A stretch of DNA of 64,000 nt from an uncultured Lachnospiraceae bacterium (GTDB lineage Bacteria > Bacillota > Clostridia > Lachnospirales > Lachnospiraceae). The notes under the pieces were generated by a model that saw nothing but the letters and a program-made list of their open reading frames with translations, was not told the DNA's origin and made no database searches. Where the stretch lies: NCBI GenBank assembly GCA_910586205.1, contig CAJUGD010000009.1, positions 57,648 to 121,647 of the forward strand, read 5' to 3'. Made by a program: the position numbers and the translations under genes. Below are positions 7,878 through 16,472 of the stretch, one piece after another (the first letter of the stretch is position 1; each line of letters starts with the position of its first letter).

Positions 7878-7910
7878 GTTTTTATTCCAAATTTCTGCTT
7901 GACTAAATTT

Positions 7911-8687
7911 CTACTTGGCAGCTTTATTGTTCTTTAACTCCTCAAACACCACATCATTAAGAACCTTAATGTAAGTGCCCTTCATGCCGGAAGAACGCGA
8001 TTCAATCACACCTGCGCTTTCAAACTTGCGCAGAGCGTTCACAATCACAGAGCGGGTAATGCCCACCCGATCCGCAATCTTGCTTGCCACCAAAATCCCC
8101 TCGTTGCCGTCTAACTCCTCAAAAATGTGAGTAATGGCTTCTAACTCCGAAAAAGATAAGGTACTGATTGCAGACTTAACAATCTGGATCTTGCGGGTCT
8201 CCTCTGCATTCTCCTCATTGACCGAACGCATCATCTCCAATCCTACCACTGTAGTGCCATACTCACTGAGAATAATATCATCAATATCATACTGCTCATC
8301 ACACTTGTAAATAAAAAGTGTGCCAAGACGTTCCCCTGCAATGTCAATAGGAGTAATGATGGCCTGATACTTCTTCACGTTCTCCTCGGCAAAGCCAAGT
8401 GTGGCAAGATTCACATTCTCCTTTGTAGACAATATGCTCAGCAGGCGCTCATTCAGCATGCGATCCACAAAGCCGCCTACCTGATCCTCAATCAATTCCT
8501 CAATCTCATCCACACCAGGACATAGACCGACTCCCAAAACCTTTCCTTTTTTACTGATAACAAGGATATTCGATAACAAAATATCACTTAAAACCTTACA
8601 GATGTCATTAAATACCACCTTATGCGTGCTATTGTTATGCAATAATTTGTTGATTTTTCTTGTCTTATCCAGCAACTGTACGCTCAT
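7911..8687 (-). CDS. codY: Global nutritional regulator CodY
   Basis: DNA-binding repressor that responds to branched-chain amino acids and GTP. The start at 8687 gives 258 residues beginning MSVQLLDKTRKINKLL, the family N-terminus, with AGGAGG 9 bases upstream; longer readings add unconserved sequence. An N-terminal GAF effector domain is followed by a C-terminal winged helix with the recognition region ASKIADRVGITRSVIVNALR. It lies directly downstream of topA, a common arrangement, and just upstream of the methionine leader promoter. A CodY-box match occurs in front of mgsA in this window. Confidence 0.96.
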   Translation of the reverse strand: MSVQLLDKTRKINKLLHNNSTHKVVFNDICKVLSDILLSNILVISKKGKVLGVGLCPGVDEIEELIEDQVGGFVDRMLNERLLSILSTKENVNLATLGFAEENVKKYQAIITPIDIAGERLGTLFIYKCDEQYDIDDIILSEYGTTVVGLEMMRSVNEENAEETRKIQIVKSAISTLSFSELEAITHIFEELDGNEGILVASKIADRVGITRSVIVNALRKFESAGVIESRSSGMKGTYIKVLNDVVFEELKNNKAAK

Positions 8688-8850
8688 ATCGAAAAACCTC
8701 CTCAACTTGTGGTTATTTTGTTCCGAATCAAAGTGTGCTACATAAATATTATCACGATTTTTCGTTAACCACAATAGTTTTTCGAAATTTTTTGACACCT
8801 TTGCAGAATTTATCGTAACAGTTTAAACAACATCCATGGTAATAGATCAT

Positions 8851-10929
8851 CTATTTTTCTTTTCTGTTCATACTATATCCGCACTGCTCACCTGCACACA
8901 CCAGCTTGCTTCCCCGCTCCACCATATATCCGCCGCACTGAGGGCATTTTTCCTGTGACGGCTTTTGCCAGGACATAAAGTCGCACTCAGGGTTGTTTTC
9001 ACAGCCAAAGAATTTACGTCCCTTTTTGGTCTTTTTGATGATCACCTCACCGCCGCATTTAGGACAGGAAACTCCGATCTTCTCCAAATAGGGCTTGGTA
9101 TTTTTACAGTCCGGGAAGCCGGGACAGGCCAAAAACTTACCATGAGGCCCATATTTGATCACCATGTTTTGACCGCAGACGTCACAGATCACGTCTGATA
9201 CCTCATCTGCAATCTTAATGGATTCCAAGGTAGTCTGTGCAGTCTTTACGGCCTCGTCCAAATCCGGATAAAAATTCTCCACCACGGTTTTCCATTTGAC
9301 GGAACCGTCTCCTACTTTGTCAAGCAGCATCTCCATATTGGCAGTAAAGCTGGTGTCCACAATACTGGGAAAGCACTGCTTCATAATGCCATTGACTGCC
9401 TCTCCTAACTCTGTCACATACAGGTTCTTGTTTTCTTTTGTAATATATCGCCGTGCTAAAATCGTGGTAATGGTAGGAGCATAGGTACTTGGCCGGCCAA
9501 TCCCCTGTTCTTCTAAGGCTTTCACCAAGGAAGCCTCTGTAAAATGGGCCGGCGGCTGGGTAAAATGCTGGCTTGGCGTAAGCTGGGACAGCTCCAGCAC
9601 ATCTCCCTGCTCCAGCTTTCCAAAGAGCTTATTGCTTTCTTCCTTCTCATCCTCCTGTACATAAACCGACATAAAGCCGTCAAAAGCTAACTTGGACGCT
9701 GATAAGGTGAAAAGATACTCTCCTGCCGCCACCTTGACTGATGTAGTCTCATAGACTGCCGGCTGCATACGGCTTGCTGTAAACCGCTTCCAAATCAATT
9801 GATACAGCCGGAACAGATCCCGCTGAAGGGAATCCTTAACCTTTACCGGCGTCAAGGTTATATCTGTAGGACGAATCGCCTCATGGGCATCCTGAATCTT
9901 GCCGCTGTTCTTTCCGGAGCTGCTGCTTTTCAGCACATAGTCCGCTCCGTAATTCTCCTCTACATATTGCCTGGCAGCCGCATCCGCCTCGTCCGCAATC
10001 CGGGTAGAATCTGTACGAAGATAGGTGATCAGTCCAATGGTTCCATGGCCCTTTACATCCACTCCCTCATAAAGCTGCTGAGCCAGACGCATGGTCTTTT
10101 GCGTAGAAAAATTCAGCACCTTGGAGGCTTCCTGCTGCAAGGTACTGGTGGTAAAAGGAATCGGCGGCTTCTTTGTCCTCTCTCCCTTTTTCACTTCCTT
10201 CACCGTGTAGATCTGATCCTCTAATCCTGACAGGATCCGGTCCAATTCCTCTTTGTTGTGAATGGGAAGTTTTTCCTTAACGGTCCCATAAAACTTAGCT
10301 TTCATGGGTTTTTTGCCCCCTGGCTGAAGCAGCTCTGCCTCCAGGTTCCAATACTCCTCCGGAACAAATGCGGCTATCTCATCCTCCCGGTCACAGATCA
10401 TCCGCAGAGCCACCGACTGCACCCGTCCGGCGCTTAATCCCCGCTTGACCTTTGCCCACAAAAGAGGGCTGATGCTGTATCCCACCATTCGATCCAGCAT
10501 TCTTCTCGCCTGCTGGGCATCTACCAGGTCCATATCAAGTTTTCGGGGAGATTTCAGCGAGTTTTTCACAGCCGTTTTGGTAATCTCATTAAAACTGACC
10601 CGGTAAACCTTTTTGTCCTCCAGCTCATCCAGCTTAAGCGCTTTCATCAGATGCCAGGATATCGCTTCTCCTTCCCGATCCGGGTCTGTTGCCAGATAAA
10701 TGTTTTCTGCCTTTTTCACTTCCTTGCGAAGCTTTGATAAGATATCGCCCTTTCCCCGGATGGTGATATACTTTGGCTCATAGCCATGCTCCACATCAAT
10801 TCCCAGTGTACTTTTGGGCAGATCGCGCACATGCCCGTTGGAAGCATCTACGTCATAATTGGTGCCAAGGAATTTTCGGATGGTCTTTACCTTTGCCGGT
10901 GACTCCACAATAACTAAATTCTTCGCCAT
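8851..10929 (-). CDS. topA: DNA topoisomerase I
   Basis: Type IA topoisomerase that relaxes negative supercoils. The 692 residues contain a TOPRIM domain (IVESPAKVKTI, then TDPDREGEAI near 81-90), the catalytic Tyr303 in GLITYLRTDSTR, and three C-terminal Cys4 zinc fingers (CDVCGQ, CPKCGG, CPQCGG starts). AGGAG lies 6 bases before the ATG. The dprA stop is only 8 bases upstream, so dprA-topA are co-transcribed, with codY following after 160 bases. Confidence 0.97.
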   Translation of the reverse strand: MAKNLVIVESPAKVKTIRKFLGTNYDVDASNGHVRDLPKSTLGIDVEHGYEPKYITIRGKGDILSKLRKEVKKAENIYLATDPDREGEAISWHLMKALKLDELEDKKVYRVSFNEITKTAVKNSLKSPRKLDMDLVDAQQARRMLDRMVGYSISPLLWAKVKRGLSAGRVQSVALRMICDREDEIAAFVPEEYWNLEAELLQPGGKKPMKAKFYGTVKEKLPIHNKEELDRILSGLEDQIYTVKEVKKGERTKKPPIPFTTSTLQQEASKVLNFSTQKTMRLAQQLYEGVDVKGHGTIGLITYLRTDSTRIADEADAAARQYVEENYGADYVLKSSSSGKNSGKIQDAHEAIRPTDITLTPVKVKDSLQRDLFRLYQLIWKRFTASRMQPAVYETTSVKVAAGEYLFTLSASKLAFDGFMSVYVQEDEKEESNKLFGKLEQGDVLELSQLTPSQHFTQPPAHFTEASLVKALEEQGIGRPSTYAPTITTILARRYITKENKNLYVTELGEAVNGIMKQCFPSIVDTSFTANMEMLLDKVGDGSVKWKTVVENFYPDLDEAVKTAQTTLESIKIADEVSDVICDVCGQNMVIKYGPHGKFLACPGFPDCKNTKPYLEKIGVSCPKCGGEVIIKKTKKGRKFFGCENNPECDFMSWQKPSQEKCPQCGGYMVERGSKLVCAGEQCGYSMNRKEK

Positions 10930-10937
10930 GATTGCTC

Positions 10938-12044
10938 CTACATTTCACAGTTTTTTCCATAATAATGGTTCGCCGAACGAAAAACGTACCCTCCCAGCTC
11001 CAGTTCCAGCAGAATGCCTATGCACTCGCTGATCCCCAACCCGCAGCCTTCCAGGATATCGTCCAAATGTTTCGGTTTGAAATCCAGGCAACTATACACC
11101 ATTTTTTCTTTCTTTGCAAGACCATTTACGTTTTTTTCATGAAGAATTAATTCTTTCCGGCACTTTACTCCCAGATACTCCAGAATATCCCTGGGAGAAA
11201 TCGCCATATGGGCGCCCTGCTGAAGAAGAAGGTTGCACCCCCTATTCAAGTGATCCGTGATCCGGCCAGGCACAGCAAAGATTTCCCTTCCCTGTTCCAG
11301 TCCCAGCTCTGCCGTGATCAGAGATCCGCTTCTTTCCTTTGCCTCCACCACCAGCACTGCATCTGCCAGTCCGCTGATAATCCGGTTCCTCATAGGAAAA
11401 TGCATGGCTCTCGGCCTTGTCTTTAAAGGAAATTCAGACAAAATCCCCCCTGACTGTTCCATGGCAGAATACAGAGAATAATGCTGTGCCGGATAACAGA
11501 TATCCACCCCGCAGCCTAAAATACCGAATGTATTTCCTTTTCCTTTAAGCGCCCCTTTATGAGCAGCTCCATCGATTCCCACTGCCAGCCCGCTGATAAT
11601 CTGCACCTGGCTCTCTGCTAAAGCACGGCCAAACTCCTCTGCCAGCGTTTCTCCATAGGCAGAACATCCCCTGGCCCCTACTATGGCCACAGACGGCAAA
11701 TCTTCCTTAGGAAGCCTGCCCTTCACAAAAAGCCCCATGGGATAATCATAAATCTCCAAAAGCCTCTTAGGATAATCATCATCCAGGGGCGTAACGAACC
11801 GAACCTTTTCCTCAGACAATCTTTCATATGCCTGCCGGCACACGTCAAGCTGGCCGCGCCACTGCGCTAACGCTTTTCTCTGGGAGCGGTTCAGAATGCC
11901 GGCAGATTCCATCTCGTTATCTTCTATATTATATATTACTTCAAAGCTCTGAAAATGCTCATAGAGCCTTCGTATGGACACGGCTCCCAGGTTTAAAAGG
12001 CTGCACAGCCAATATAGATATTCCTTTTCTCTCTCTTTTGCCAT
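10938..12044 (-). CDS. dprA: DNA processing protein DprA
   Basis: Loads RecA on incoming single-stranded DNA during transformation or mobile-DNA uptake. The 368 residues show an N-terminal helix-hairpin-like region, the Rossmann core with GARGCSAYGE and SGLAVGIDGAAH, then GCGVDICYP, and a short C-terminal winged-helix-like domain. Its position between comM and topA matches other Clostridia. Whether this organism is transformable cannot be told from the window. Confidence 0.95.
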   Translation of the reverse strand: MAKEREKEYLYWLCSLLNLGAVSIRRLYEHFQSFEVIYNIEDNEMESAGILNRSQRKALAQWRGQLDVCRQAYERLSEEKVRFVTPLDDDYPKRLLEIYDYPMGLFVKGRLPKEDLPSVAIVGARGCSAYGETLAEEFGRALAESQVQIISGLAVGIDGAAHKGALKGKGNTFGILGCGVDICYPAQHYSLYSAMEQSGGILSEFPLKTRPRAMHFPMRNRIISGLADAVLVVEAKERSGSLITAELGLEQGREIFAVPGRITDHLNRGCNLLLQQGAHMAISPRDILEYLGVKCRKELILHEKNVNGLAKKEKMVYSCLDFKPKHLDDILEGCGLGISECIGILLELELGGYVFRSANHYYGKNCEM

Positions 12045-12051
12045 CCTTTAC

Positions 12052-13593
12052 CTACACCCCGTTTCCCCAGTATTTTTCTTCCAAATCCCGATAGCTGATT
12101 GCCTCACTCAGATGTTTTTTTCCGATGCAGTCTGAGCCGTCCAGATCTGCAATGGTCCTGGCTACCTTAAGAATCTTGTGATATCCTCGGGCGCTGAGCC
12201 GCTTTGTCTGATAAGCCCGCTGCAAAAGATCGTCCTCCGTACTTCCCAGCACGCAGTACTGCCTTACCTGACGGCTTCCCATCTCACTGTTGAAAAATAT
12301 GCCGCTGCCTTCAAAGCGCTTTTTCTGTATCTCTCCTGCCTGTTCTACCCGCTGACGTATCCTTACAGAAGGCTCATTATCCTCTTTTTGTCCTCGAATA
12401 TCCTGAAAAGTGACAGGAGACGTTTCCACACAGATATCAATTCTCTCCAGCAATGGACGGGAAATTTTCCCTAAATACCGGCGTACCTGCTGCTCATTGC
12501 AGGAGCATCGGCTTCTGTCCGGATAAAATCCACAGGGGCAGGGATTCATTGCCGCGGCAAGCAGTACACCTGCCGGAAAAACACAGCTTCCATGTACCCG
12601 GGAAATTGTAATCTTTTGCTCCTCCAAAGGCTGACGCAAAATCTCCAACGCCTCCCGTCGAAACTCCGGAAACTCGTCTAAGAACAGCACGCCTCTGGAG
12701 GCCAAGGAAAGCTCTCCCGGCTTTGGATACCTGCCTCCTCCTGCCATGGCCTGGGGGCTGATGGTATGGTGGGGAGCGCGGAAGGGTCTTTTGCCCAGCA
12801 GCGCCTTTCCCGGCGGCAGCATACCGCATACGCTGTATACCTTAGACACCTCCAACTGCTCCTTTGGCGACATGGAAGACATGATCGTGGGAAGCCTTCT
12901 GGCTACCATACTTTTACCGCTTCCAGGAGGCCCCAGATAAAGAATATTATGACGCCCGGCTGCCGCTATCTCTGTGGCCCTGCGAACCAGCCTTTGACCG
13001 TTCACCTCAGAGAAATCTGCCTCCTCCTTTTCCGGATCTTCCAAAAAGCTCCGACAGGACAGAGATTCACTGACAATCTTATTCGGGTTCTTTAAAAGCT
13101 CTATCATCTGTCCCATATTCTCTATCCCAACGATTTGGATCTGTCCCACTGCCATCCCTTCTGGTATATTTTCTTTTGGAAGGAAACAGCGGTTCTTCCC
13201 TGTGTCCCGCATTGCCGTCACTAAGGACAGCACTCCCCGCACTGGCTTTACCCGGCCGTCTAATCCAAGTTCCCCGATAAATGCAGAATCTTCCAATACA
13301 GAAGGCTCCCCCACCCCATATGCCGTTAGAACGGCCACTGCCATCGGAAGATCAAAGGCTGTCCCGTCCTTACGGACATCTGCCGGGGAAAGATTCACCG
13401 TCACCTTTTTGGGAAGCATGGAAAAACCTGAATTTTTCAATGCTGTTTTGACTCTCTCCTCGGCTTCACGAACCTCTGAGGCCAGATATCCTACCATGTG
13501 AAATCCTGGCAGCCCGTTTCCCACGTCTGCCTCTACCTGCACGGGATATCCGTCGATCCCCTGCAGACCTGCACTGTATACTTTACTAAACAA
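12052..13593 (-). CDS. comM: YifB/ComM-type Mg-chelatase-like AAA+ ATPase
   Basis: Helicase-like AAA+ protein linked to integration of taken-up DNA (known for ComM in gamma-proteobacteria; role in Firmicutes inferred). The 513 residues comprise an N-terminal ChlI/S5-fold domain, Walker A GPPGSGKSMVARRLP near residue 220, Walker B VLFLDEFPEF and a C-terminal Mg-chelatase lid domain. A Cys cluster (CPCGFYPDRSRCSC) sits in the AAA module, as usual for the family. The start is TTG, supported by AAAGGAG about 7 bases upstream and the conserved first residues FSKVYSAGLQGID. Confidence 0.94.
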   Translation of the reverse strand: MFSKVYSAGLQGIDGYPVQVEADVGNGLPGFHMVGYLASEVREAEERVKTALKNSGFSMLPKKVTVNLSPADVRKDGTAFDLPMAVAVLTAYGVGEPSVLEDSAFIGELGLDGRVKPVRGVLSLVTAMRDTGKNRCFLPKENIPEGMAVGQIQIVGIENMGQMIELLKNPNKIVSESLSCRSFLEDPEKEEADFSEVNGQRLVRRATEIAAAGRHNILYLGPPGSGKSMVARRLPTIMSSMSPKEQLEVSKVYSVCGMLPPGKALLGKRPFRAPHHTISPQAMAGGGRYPKPGELSLASRGVLFLDEFPEFRREALEILRQPLEEQKITISRVHGSCVFPAGVLLAAAMNPCPCGFYPDRSRCSCNEQQVRRYLGKISRPLLERIDICVETSPVTFQDIRGQKEDNEPSVRIRQRVEQAGEIQKKRFEGSGIFFNSEMGSRQVRQYCVLGSTEDDLLQRAYQTKRLSARGYHKILKVARTIADLDGSDCIGKKHLSEAISYRDLEEKYWGNGV

Positions 13594-13618
13594 ACAGACA
13601 CTCCTTTCCTGTCTTCCC

Positions 13619-13657
13619 AGAGCGTGTCTGAAAATTGCTTTCCGTCAGATACGCTCT
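13619..13657. repeat. Imperfect palindrome upstream of comM
   Basis: AGAGCGTGTCTGA and TCAGATACGCTCT form a 13-bp stem with one mismatch around a 13-base loop. Neither strand carries a U-tract next to it, so it is not a standard terminator. The rest of 13594-13831 shows no gene. Confidence 0.55.
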
Positions 13658-13831
13658 GGCAGCTATCCGAATATTTCCTGAATCATTCTGTCAGCCATAC
13701 TCTTTTCATCCGGGAACTTGGCATATAGTACGAAACGTACATCTGAACTTTCCGAAATCCTGTAGAAAAAAGAAATTTAATGATACTATTGTTATCATAG
13801 CGGATTTTTTAAAAAATAGCAAGAGGGAATG

Positions 13832-14584
13832 TCATAAAAATTCGGTCATATAAGGGCGAAAACGCAGGGGAAGCATATTCTGCTGACATTTCAGATTGGT
13901 CCTCTGGGCAATGGCAATGGATCGATGAAAGGTCTTCCACAGATTCTCATAGCACTCCTCATCTGTCTTCTTATTCAGCCTCTCCTGCCACCAGACTGTG
14001 TCAGCCCGCACAATGGCCCAGCCTTTGTCAGCCTGATGCACTGCTGCCTTTTTCCTGTTACAATCATACAAAATCCAGTTCTCACCGGAAAGGCGATCTG
14101 AAAAATGCAGGGACACCAATGCCAGCAAATCATTCTTAGGAGCGATTTTGCCGAACAAAATCCCCTCCTCCATCTGGGAAAAGCGGGTAAACTCTATGAT
14201 ATGGGTATATTCCCTGCTTAGATAGCGGACCATCTGAAACACCTGGAAAACCGCGGGAATCTGCAGGCAGTCCATCACCTTAACTCCCATAGCAAACGCA
14301 TAGATTAGAAACCGGTAAATCTTATCCGCGCGGTCCGGATCCTCTGACAGCGCGGCACGGTATACGGTCTCGTAAAGCTCCTCAGAAAGCTTTTGGCGAA
14401 TACTGTCTATCACCTTCTCTGCTTTTTCCATATCTGTCACAACCTGCCTGTATTCACAAAACAGCTCCCGATCCCTTCCCTCTGGCTCTAACCGTACATT
14501 CTTGTGGCCAAGGCGGCTCATCCAGGCATCATAGATCCCGCACCATATATCTTCCACTTCTTCCTTGCATACAAAAACCGTCAT
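13832..14584 (-). CDS. DUF4130/TIGR03915-type protein, partner of the radical SAM enzyme
   Basis: Member of the DUF4130 family, which is encoded next to a TIGR03916 radical SAM enzyme and in some bacteria is fused to a uracil-DNA-glycosylase-like domain, hence the name putative DNA repair protein. From ATG 14584 (GAGG 8 bases upstream) it has 250 residues and starts MTVFVCKEEVEDIWCGIYDA, like relatives. A TTG at 14638 with AGGAG 4 bases upstream is an alternative that would overlap the preceding gene by 4 bases. The C-terminal half (MEEGILFGKIAPKNDLL) is the most conserved part. The biochemical activity is unknown. Confidence 0.85.
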   Translation of the reverse strand: MTVFVCKEEVEDIWCGIYDAWMSRLGHKNVRLEPEGRDRELFCEYRQVVTDMEKAEKVIDSIRQKLSEELYETVYRAALSEDPDRADKIYRFLIYAFAMGVKVMDCLQIPAVFQVFQMVRYLSREYTHIIEFTRFSQMEEGILFGKIAPKNDLLALVSLHFSDRLSGENWILYDCNRKKAAVHQADKGWAIVRADTVWWQERLNKKTDEECYENLWKTFHRSIAIAQRTNLKCQQNMLPLRFRPYMTEFL

Positions 14585-14634
14585 TCCCGTGTCCTCACTT
14601 TCCGAAAACGCTTCAAAAGCTTCTTTCGTTTCTC

Positions 14635-16107
14635 TCAAATCACTCCTGTCACTGCTGATTCCATATCCTCCCCGCTTACGGGAGCAGAAATCTGATAGTC
14701 ATCAAACAAGCTCATCTGCCGGTAACTGTCATGATTCTCAATATCCCATGCCTTTTTGTGTTCTGCACTGATAATCTGGCTGGTAATAAAGTTCTCGTTC
14801 ATGCGAAACGAATACATGGTTCTGCCGGAGCAGGTAATAAAATACACGGCCCGCTTCAGCACTACGCCCATCTTTTTTAAATCAGGGAAATCCAATACCC
14901 CTCTCCTCCTGGCCGCCACAATCCTCCTTGCAGACTTAACGCCCAGCCCCGGCACCCTTAAAAGCGTGCCGTAATCAGCCTTGTTCACCTCCACCGGAAA
15001 CTGTTCTAAATGGCGCAGGGCCCAATCGCACTTGGGATCTATTAGTACGTTAAAATTGGGGCGATCCTCTGATAAAAGCTCCTCTGCCTGAAATCCATAA
15101 AACCGCAGCAGCCAGTCTGCCTGGTACAGCCTGTGCTCTCTAAGGAGCGGAGGACCTCCCGGAAGGGTCGGAAGCATACTGTCCTCATTTACCCGCACAA
15201 AGGCAGAGTAAAATACCCGCTTCAGATCATAATTTTGATACAGCGCCTCGGCCACCCGGATCATGTGATAATCGCTCTCTGGTGTAGCTCCCACAATCAT
15301 CTGGGTACTCTGCCCGGCAGGAACAAACACCCTTCCTCCTATCCCTTGTCCCTGGTTCCATACATTCCTTCCGGGATGGCTGACAGAATCCGCCATGCCG
15401 ATCTGACGTCCTCCCCTGCTGCTTCTGTCCTCAAGTCCAGGCGCCCTGTTCCCGAAACGTGCCTTTGAACTCTCTAAGGCCCGAAGATTCTGTGCTGCAA
15501 TACCTCTTTGGACCTGGCGCATGGGGGCTAAGATCTTTTCCCTGGTTTTGCCGGGTGCCAGTCTTTTAAGCCCCTCTGCTGTGGGAAGCTCCAGATTCAC
15601 ACTCATCCTGTCTGCAAGAAAGCCTGCCTTCTCTACCAGCTCCGGAGCTGCCCCCGGTATGGTCTTCACGTGGATATATCCGTTAAAATGGTATTCATTC
15701 CTTAAGCGATAAAGGGTCTGGCAAATCAGCTCCATGGTATAATCCGGCGAATATAAAATCCCTGAGCTTAAGAATAATCCCTCTATATAATTCCTTCTGT
15801 AAAACTCAATGGTCAGGCTGCACACCTCATCCGGGGTAAAGGCTGTGCGCACCACATCATTGGAACGCCGATTCACGCAGTAACAGCAGTCGTAAATACA
15901 CTGGTTGGTATATAAAATCTTCAGCAGAGAAATACACCTGCCGTCTGCCGCAAAGCTGTGGCAGATCCCTGCGGCCAAAGTGTTCCCTATGGTTCCCTTT
16001 TTCCCCTTTCTGGCGATACCGCTGCTGGAACAGGACACATCGTACTTCGCAGCATCCGACAAAATCCTCAGCTTTTCCTGTATGCTCATCTCCTCCTGTA
16101 TCAGCAT
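14635..16107 (-). CDS. TIGR03916-type radical SAM protein, putative DNA repair/modification
   Basis: Radical SAM enzyme of 490 residues. The [4Fe-4S] motif is Cys70-x3-Cys74-x2-Cys77 (NQCIYDCCYC). A helix-hairpin-helix of the DNA-binding type follows at about residues 399-416 (VPGLGVKSARRIVAARR). It is the first gene of a pair with the DUF4130 protein. Residues about 207-259 look like an extra, low-complexity, Arg/Gly-rich insertion between the core (KILAPMRQVQRGIA) and the conserved FVPAGQSTQMIVGATPE. The promoter carries LexA-like boxes. The substrate is not known; a DNA-related role is inferred from the HhH, the partner and the SOS-type boxes. Confidence 0.88.
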   Translation of the reverse strand: MLIQEEMSIQEKLRILSDAAKYDVSCSSSGIARKGKKGTIGNTLAAGICHSFAADGRCISLLKILYTNQCIYDCCYCVNRRSNDVVRTAFTPDEVCSLTIEFYRRNYIEGLFLSSGILYSPDYTMELICQTLYRLRNEYHFNGYIHVKTIPGAAPELVEKAGFLADRMSVNLELPTAEGLKRLAPGKTREKILAPMRQVQRGIAAQNLRALESSKARFGNRAPGLEDRSSRGGRQIGMADSVSHPGRNVWNQGQGIGGRVFVPAGQSTQMIVGATPESDYHMIRVAEALYQNYDLKRVFYSAFVRVNEDSMLPTLPGGPPLLREHRLYQADWLLRFYGFQAEELLSEDRPNFNVLIDPKCDWALRHLEQFPVEVNKADYGTLLRVPGLGVKSARRIVAARRRGVLDFPDLKKMGVVLKRAVYFITCSGRTMYSFRMNENFITSQIISAEHKKAWDIENHDSYRQMSLFDDYQISAPVSGEDMESAVTGVI

Positions 16108-16169
16108 CCTGCCCTTACCTCCTGTTCACTCCTGCCATAGAAATTAAGATCTTATATACTCTTAAATAG

Positions 16170-16181
16170 GAACGTGTGTTC
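16170..16181. promoter_or_regulatory. LexA (SOS) box, strong match
   Basis: GAACGTGTGTTC is a perfect 12-base palindrome of the Gram-positive LexA type (GAAC-N4-GTTC; 12 of 14 positions of the Bacillus form). It lies 10 to 21 bases downstream of the -10 element of the radical SAM operon promoter, where a repressor would block transcription. Confidence 0.7.
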
Positions 16182-16190
16182 TTTTGTGTT

Positions 16191-16219
16191 ATTCTATCAC
16201 AAGTCATAAAAAAATGCAA
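16191..16219 (-). promoter_or_regulatory. Promoter of the radical SAM/DUF4130 pair
   Basis: Minus-strand TTGCAT (16214-16219) and TAGAAT (16191-16196) with 17-base spacing. A strong LexA box lies just downstream and a weaker one just upstream. The intergenic stretch 16108-16472 holds this promoter, both boxes, a short ORF at 16353-16448 and the sigG ribosome-binding site. Confidence 0.68.
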
Positions 16220-16227
16220 GATTTTTT

Positions 16228-16241
16228 CGAACATTTGTTTT
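16228..16241. promoter_or_regulatory. LexA-like box, weaker match
   Basis: CGAACATTTGTTTT keeps the CGAAC half and GTT of the Gram-positive LexA consensus. It abuts the -35 element of the radical SAM operon promoter on its upstream side, 58 bases centre to centre from the strong box. Confidence 0.42.
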
Positions 16242-16352
16242 CTGTTTCCATGGCAAAAATAGGAAGTATAAACCACTCCCTTTTCGTGAATCATTTTCAA
16301 TGGAAGATCACATTACGATCCAAATCAAATCCCTCGCTGTAAATAAGGGGGG

Positions 16353-16448
16353 ATGGAATTTGCAGAGCAGCAGGCTGTGGGGTTTGACCTGCAACGTCTG
16401 CTGGAGGACCGTGCAGGCACGGCTCCTTCTCATTGCCTGCGGAAATGA
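16353..16448 (+). other. Small ORF of 31 codons upstream of sigG, doubtful
   Basis: An ATG directly abutting AAGGGGGG opens 31 codons (MEFAEQQAVGF... ending HCLRK) and stops 24 bases before sigG. The Shine-Dalgarno spacing is too short for confident translation, and the 3' 40 bases are a dispersed repeat. It may be a leader, a decayed gene end or chance. Confidence 0.25.
16409..16448. repeat. Dispersed repeat, copy upstream of sigG
   Basis: Partner of the element at 47444-47484. The first 13 bases CCGTGCAGGCACG are identical and palindromic; the end encodes HCLRK-stop in the small ORF here and HYLRK-stop in the same reading of the other copy. Confidence 0.58.
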
Positions 16449-16472
16449 ATCTCGAATGCGGAGGTATCTACT

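Noticed and set aside
8780..8800. CodY box in front of codY
   Set aside because: TTTTTCGAAATTT lacks the central spacer base between C and G and matches poorly.
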